Assembly: GCA_946480845.1 (NCBI GenBank)
Contig: CAMLLJ010000042.1
Span: 1 to 14,537 of the forward strand
Reading direction: 5' to 3'
Source: an uncultured Gemmatimonadota bacterium
GTDB lineage: Bacteria; Gemmatimonadota; Gemmatimonadetes; Gemmatimonadales; GWC2-71-9
Length of the DNA stretch: 14,537 nucleotides
Made by a program: the position numbers and the translations under genes. Shown one piece after another: positions 12,049-14,537 of the stretch (positions are counted from its first letter, which is position 1; each line of letters starts with the position of its first letter). The notes beneath the pieces are model-generated. The model did not search any database and was not told the DNA's origin. It saw nothing but the letters and a program-made list of their open reading frames with translations.

Positions 12049-14118
12049 GTGACGTTCCCGCCGCTCCCCGACGTGCCCACCCGCCGCGACGATACCGTGG
12101 ACGTGCTGCACGGCGTCCCGGTCCCCGATCCCTGGCGCTGGCTCGAGGACGGCGAGAGCGCGGAGACCCGCGCCTGGACCGCCGCCCAGAATGCGCGCAC
12201 CGAGGCGTACCTGTCCGCCCTGCCGGGACGCGAGGAGCTCCGCGCCCGCATCGCCGAGCTGCTCCGCATCGGCAGCGTCGGCGTGCCGACGCCGCTGCAC
12301 GGCCGCTACGTGCACGCCCGGCGCGAGGGCGGCCAGGACCACGCGGTGCTCTACGTGCGCGACGGCGTCCATGGCGCCGACCGCGTGGCGGTGGACGTGA
12401 ACGCGCTCGACCCCGCCGGCACCACGGCCCTCGACTGGTACTATCCCAGCGATGATGGCCGGCTGCTCGCCTACGGCCTCTCGGCCGACGGCAGCGAGTC
12501 GAGCGTCCTGCACCTCCTCGACCTCGGCACGCTGGCGCCGCTCCCCGACGTCATCCCGCGCACCCGGGCCGCGAGCGTCGCCTGGCTCCCGGACTCGAGC
12601 GGTTTCTTCTACACGAGCTATCCCGCCGCGGGAACGGTGCCCGCCGGCGAGGAGCACTATCACCGCGCGGTGCGGCTGCACCGGCTTGGTGACGATCCCG
12701 CGCGCGACGAACTGGTCTTCGAGCCCGCGGAGAAGGAGCACTGGCCCGGCGTCTCGCTCTCGCCGGACGGGCGCTGGCTGGTGGTGTCGGTCTCGCGCAC
12801 CTTCGACCAGACCGACATCCACCTCCAGGACCGCGAACGCGGCGGTCCCCTCGTGCCCATCGTCCGCGACCTCCCCGCCTCGTTCGACGCGTACGTGGCG
12901 CACGGCCGGCTCTGGGTGCGCACCAATCTCCACGCCCCCACCTATGGCCTCTACGCGGCCGATCCGGAGCAGCCGGCCGTCGAGCGCTGGACGACGGTGG
13001 CGGCGCCGCATCCCGAGGCCGTGCTCGAGAGCTTCGCGCTGACGCGCCGGGACGTTGCGCTGAGCTACCTGGAGCGCGCGGCCTCGCGCCTGGTTATCGC
13101 CCGGCACGACGGCTCCCGCCGCCGCCGGGTCGAGCTGCCCGCGCTCGGCTCGGTCTACGGCGTCGGCACCGAGTGGGACGGCGAGGAGCTGTTCTACGGC
13201 TTCTCCTCGTACGCCGATCCGCCGGCGATCCACCGCATCGATCTCGAGAGCGGGGTGAAGGAGTGCTGGGGCAGCGTCGAGGCGGGCGTCGACCCCGGAC
13301 AGTTCGAGGTCAAGCAGGTGACCTGCACGTCGAAGGATGCGACCCCCGTCACGATGTTCGTGGTGCATCCGCGCGGGATGGCGCTCGACGGGACCAATCC
13401 CACCTATCTCACCGGCTACGGCGGCTTCAACATCAGCATGACGCCGGCATTCTCCCGCTCGCTCATCCTCTGGCTCGAGCGCGGCGGCGTGCTGGCGGTG
13501 CCCAACCTGCGGGGCGGGGGCGAGTATGGCGAATCGTGGCACCAGGCGGGCATGCTCGAGCGGAAGCAGAACACCTTCGACGACTGCATCGCCGCGGCGG
13601 AGTGGCTGGTGGCGGAGGGCTATACCTCGCCCGCGCGGCTCGCGGTGGGCGGCGGGTCAAACGGCGGGCTGCTGGCCGGTGCGATGCTCACCCAGCGCCC
13701 CGACCTGTTCCGCGCCGTGGTGATCCAGGTGCCGCTGCTCGACATGCTGCGCTACCACCGGTTCCTCATCGCCCGGCTCTGGATCCCCGAGTACGGCTCC
13801 GCGGACGATGCGGCGCAGTTCGAGTGGCTGCGCGCGTACTCCCCGTACCACCGCGTGGAGGAGGGCACGCCGTATCCCGCCGTCCTGCTCGCCACCGCCG
13901 AGAGCGATACCCGGGTGGATCCGCTGCACGCGCGGAAGATGGCGGCACGGCTCCAGGCGGCGAGCAGCTCCGGCCACCCGGTGCTGCTGCGGCTCGAGTC
14001 GAAGGCCGGCCACGGCGCCGGCAAGCCGGTGAGCAAGCTGGTGGACGAGCTCGCCGACGTCTGGTCCTTCGTGTTCGCCGAGCTGGGCGTTCAGGCGCCG
14101 GCGCGGCTCGGCGGCTGA
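12049..14118 (+). CDS. Prolyl oligopeptidase (S9A family serine peptidase)
   Basis: A 689-residue enzyme, the usual length for this family, which cleaves short peptides after proline. There is no signal peptide, so it is likely cytosolic. The N-terminus (TRRDDTVDVLHGVPVPDPWRWLED) is the typical S9A opening; residues about 70-410 are the seven-bladed propeller; the alpha/beta-hydrolase domain follows. The catalytic triad is Ser537 in GGGSNGGLL, Asp620 in ESDTRVDPLH (with the substrate-binding Arg two residues later) and His655 in KAGHGAGKP. YGGFNISM contains the oxyanion-hole Tyr. GTG 12049 is the first start after the pfkA stop and leaves a full-length family N-terminus; no Shine-Dalgarno sequence is evident and coupling to pfkA is likely. 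The frame remains open upstream to 11512, but that lies inside pfkA. The 3' end overlaps the convergent amidotransferase gene by 28 bases. Confidence 0.95.
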   Translation: MTFPPLPDVPTRRDDTVDVLHGVPVPDPWRWLEDGESAETRAWTAAQNARTEAYLSALPGREELRARIAELLRIGSVGVPTPLHGRYVHARREGGQDHAVLYVRDGVHGADRVAVDVNALDPAGTTALDWYYPSDDGRLLAYGLSADGSESSVLHLLDLGTLAPLPDVIPRTRAASVAWLPDSSGFFYTSYPAAGTVPAGEEHYHRAVRLHRLGDDPARDELVFEPAEKEHWPGVSLSPDGRWLVVSVSRTFDQTDIHLQDRERGGPLVPIVRDLPASFDAYVAHGRLWVRTNLHAPTYGLYAADPEQPAVERWTTVAAPHPEAVLESFALTRRDVALSYLERAASRLVIARHDGSRRRRVELPALGSVYGVGTEWDGEELFYGFSSYADPPAIHRIDLESGVKECWGSVEAGVDPGQFEVKQVTCTSKDATPVTMFVVHPRGMALDGTNPTYLTGYGGFNISMTPAFSRSLILWLERGGVLAVPNLRGGGEYGESWHQAGMLERKQNTFDDCIAAAEWLVAEGYTSPARLAVGGGSNGGLLAGAMLTQRPDLFRAVVIQVPLLDMLRYHRFLIARLWIPEYGSADDAAQFEWLRAYSPYHRVEEGTPYPAVLLATAESDTRVDPLHARKMAARLQAASSSGHPVLLRLESKAGHGAGKPVSKLVDELADVWSFVFAELGVQAPARLGG

Positions 14119-14537
14119 GGCGCGCCGGCGGCATCGGCGGCGGTGGGCAGGTCCCTCCTCGCGGCATCCCCCTTCAGGAACCGTTCGATCATCGCGTAGC
14201 CGTGCTCGGTGAGCACCGACTCCGGGTGGAACTGCACGCCGTGCACCGGGTGGGCCACGTGCTGCACGGCCATGATCTCGCCGTCGGGCGCGGTCGCGGT
14301 GACGCGCAACTCGCGCGGGACCGCGTCGCGCGCGATGGCGAGCGAGTGGTAGCGCGTCGCCGTGAGCGGGCTGGGCAGGCCGGCGAAGATCCCGGTCCCG
14401 TCGTGCCGCACCGCTGAGGTCTTCCCGTGCATCGGCTCGCGCGAGCGGACGATCGGCGCGCCGTACGCGGCGCCGATGCACTGGTGCCCGAGGCAGACGC
14501 CGAGGATCGGCGTCACCGGGCCGAGCCGGCGGACCAC
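14091..14537 (-). CDS. trpG/pabA: Glutamine amidotransferase, anthranilate/aminodeoxychorismate synthase component II (partial)
   Basis: The C-terminal 148 codons of a class I glutamine amidotransferase that supplies ammonia to chorismate in tryptophan or folate synthesis. The gene starts beyond the right edge. The nucleophile Cys is in ILGVCLGHQCIG (codon 14493-14495), and the His and Glu of the triad are in GVQFHPESVLTEHG (His 14226-14228, Glu 14220-14222). EPMHGKTSAVRHDGTGIFAG and TATRYHSLA are specific to the TrpG/PabA group. The protein ends with about 20 extra Ala/Pro-rich residues after the conserved AMIERFLKGD. Sequence alone does not separate TrpG from PabA, and many bacteria use one subunit for both. 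The partner TrpE/PabB gene, if linked, would lie outside the window. Confidence 0.95.
   Translation of the reverse strand: MVRRLGPVTPILGVCLGHQCIGAAYGAPIVRSREPMHGKTSAVRHDGTGIFAGLPSPLTATRYHSLAIARDAVPRELRVTATAPDGEIMAVQHVAHPVHGVQFHPESVLTEHGYAMIERFLKGDAARRDLPTAADAAGAPQPPSRAGA

Noticed and set aside
10752..12269. Minus-strand open frame of about 505 codons opposite pfkA
   Set aside because: Exactly antisense to the conserved phosphofructokinase; its composition is that of a mirrored frame.

Overview
The window is GC-rich (about 70 % by eye) bacterial DNA with tightly packed, often overlapping genes. The mix of families fits a Gemmatimonadota-like chromosome: alanine/arginine-rich lipoproteins with RADS-type repeat linkers, an OmpA-family porin with calcium-binding thrombospondin-type-3 repeats, secreted M28 and cytoplasmic S9 peptidases, and a TrmB-like regulator. 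No rRNA or other phylogenetic marker is present, so this placement is an inference. I see no mobile element, CRISPR array, tRNA or rRNA.

Layout. (1) 1-1043, plus strand: the C-terminal half of Lon protease, cut by the window edge. (2) 1040-4386, minus strand: a probable three-gene unit read from right to left. It holds an unrecognised, possibly alpha/alpha-toroid protein, a TrmB-like regulator, and a multidomain Hpt/pseudo-receiver/degenerate GGDEF protein. (3) 4607-10595, minus strand: a five-gene cell-envelope or export operon, from an OmpA-like porin through a repeat-linker lipoprotein, a beta-propeller lipoprotein and a membrane-anchored alpha/beta hydrolase to a secreted M28 peptidase. 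The last four genes overlap head to tail, and the operon ends in a strong hairpin at 4552-4583. (4) 10596-10716: a divergent promoter region. (5) 10717-14118, plus strand: a short gene with an in-frame UGA (a SelW/Rdx-type selenoprotein), then 6-phosphofructokinase and an S9A prolyl oligopeptidase. (6) 14091-14537, minus strand: the glutamine amidotransferase subunit TrpG/PabA, cut by the window edge and overlapping the peptidase tail to tail.

The most notable item is at 10717-10962. Conventional gene calling breaks this gene at the TGA at 10747. Read through, it gives an 81-residue Rdx/SelW/SelT/SelH-family protein with a C-x-x-U redox motif. A stem-loop with a GGUCU apical loop starts 21 nt after the UGA, as in bacterial SECIS elements. 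The gene has a good Shine-Dalgarno sequence and a sigma70-like promoter, and its TAA overlaps the ATG of pfkA. This gene links selenocysteine insertion to a glycolytic gene, and the genome should therefore carry selA, selB, selC and selD outside this window. The second item is the Hpt/GGDEF protein: its catalytic motif is GARTF instead of GGDEF, but the c-di-GMP inhibitory-site motif RxxD is kept, which suggests a c-di-GMP receptor rather than a synthase.
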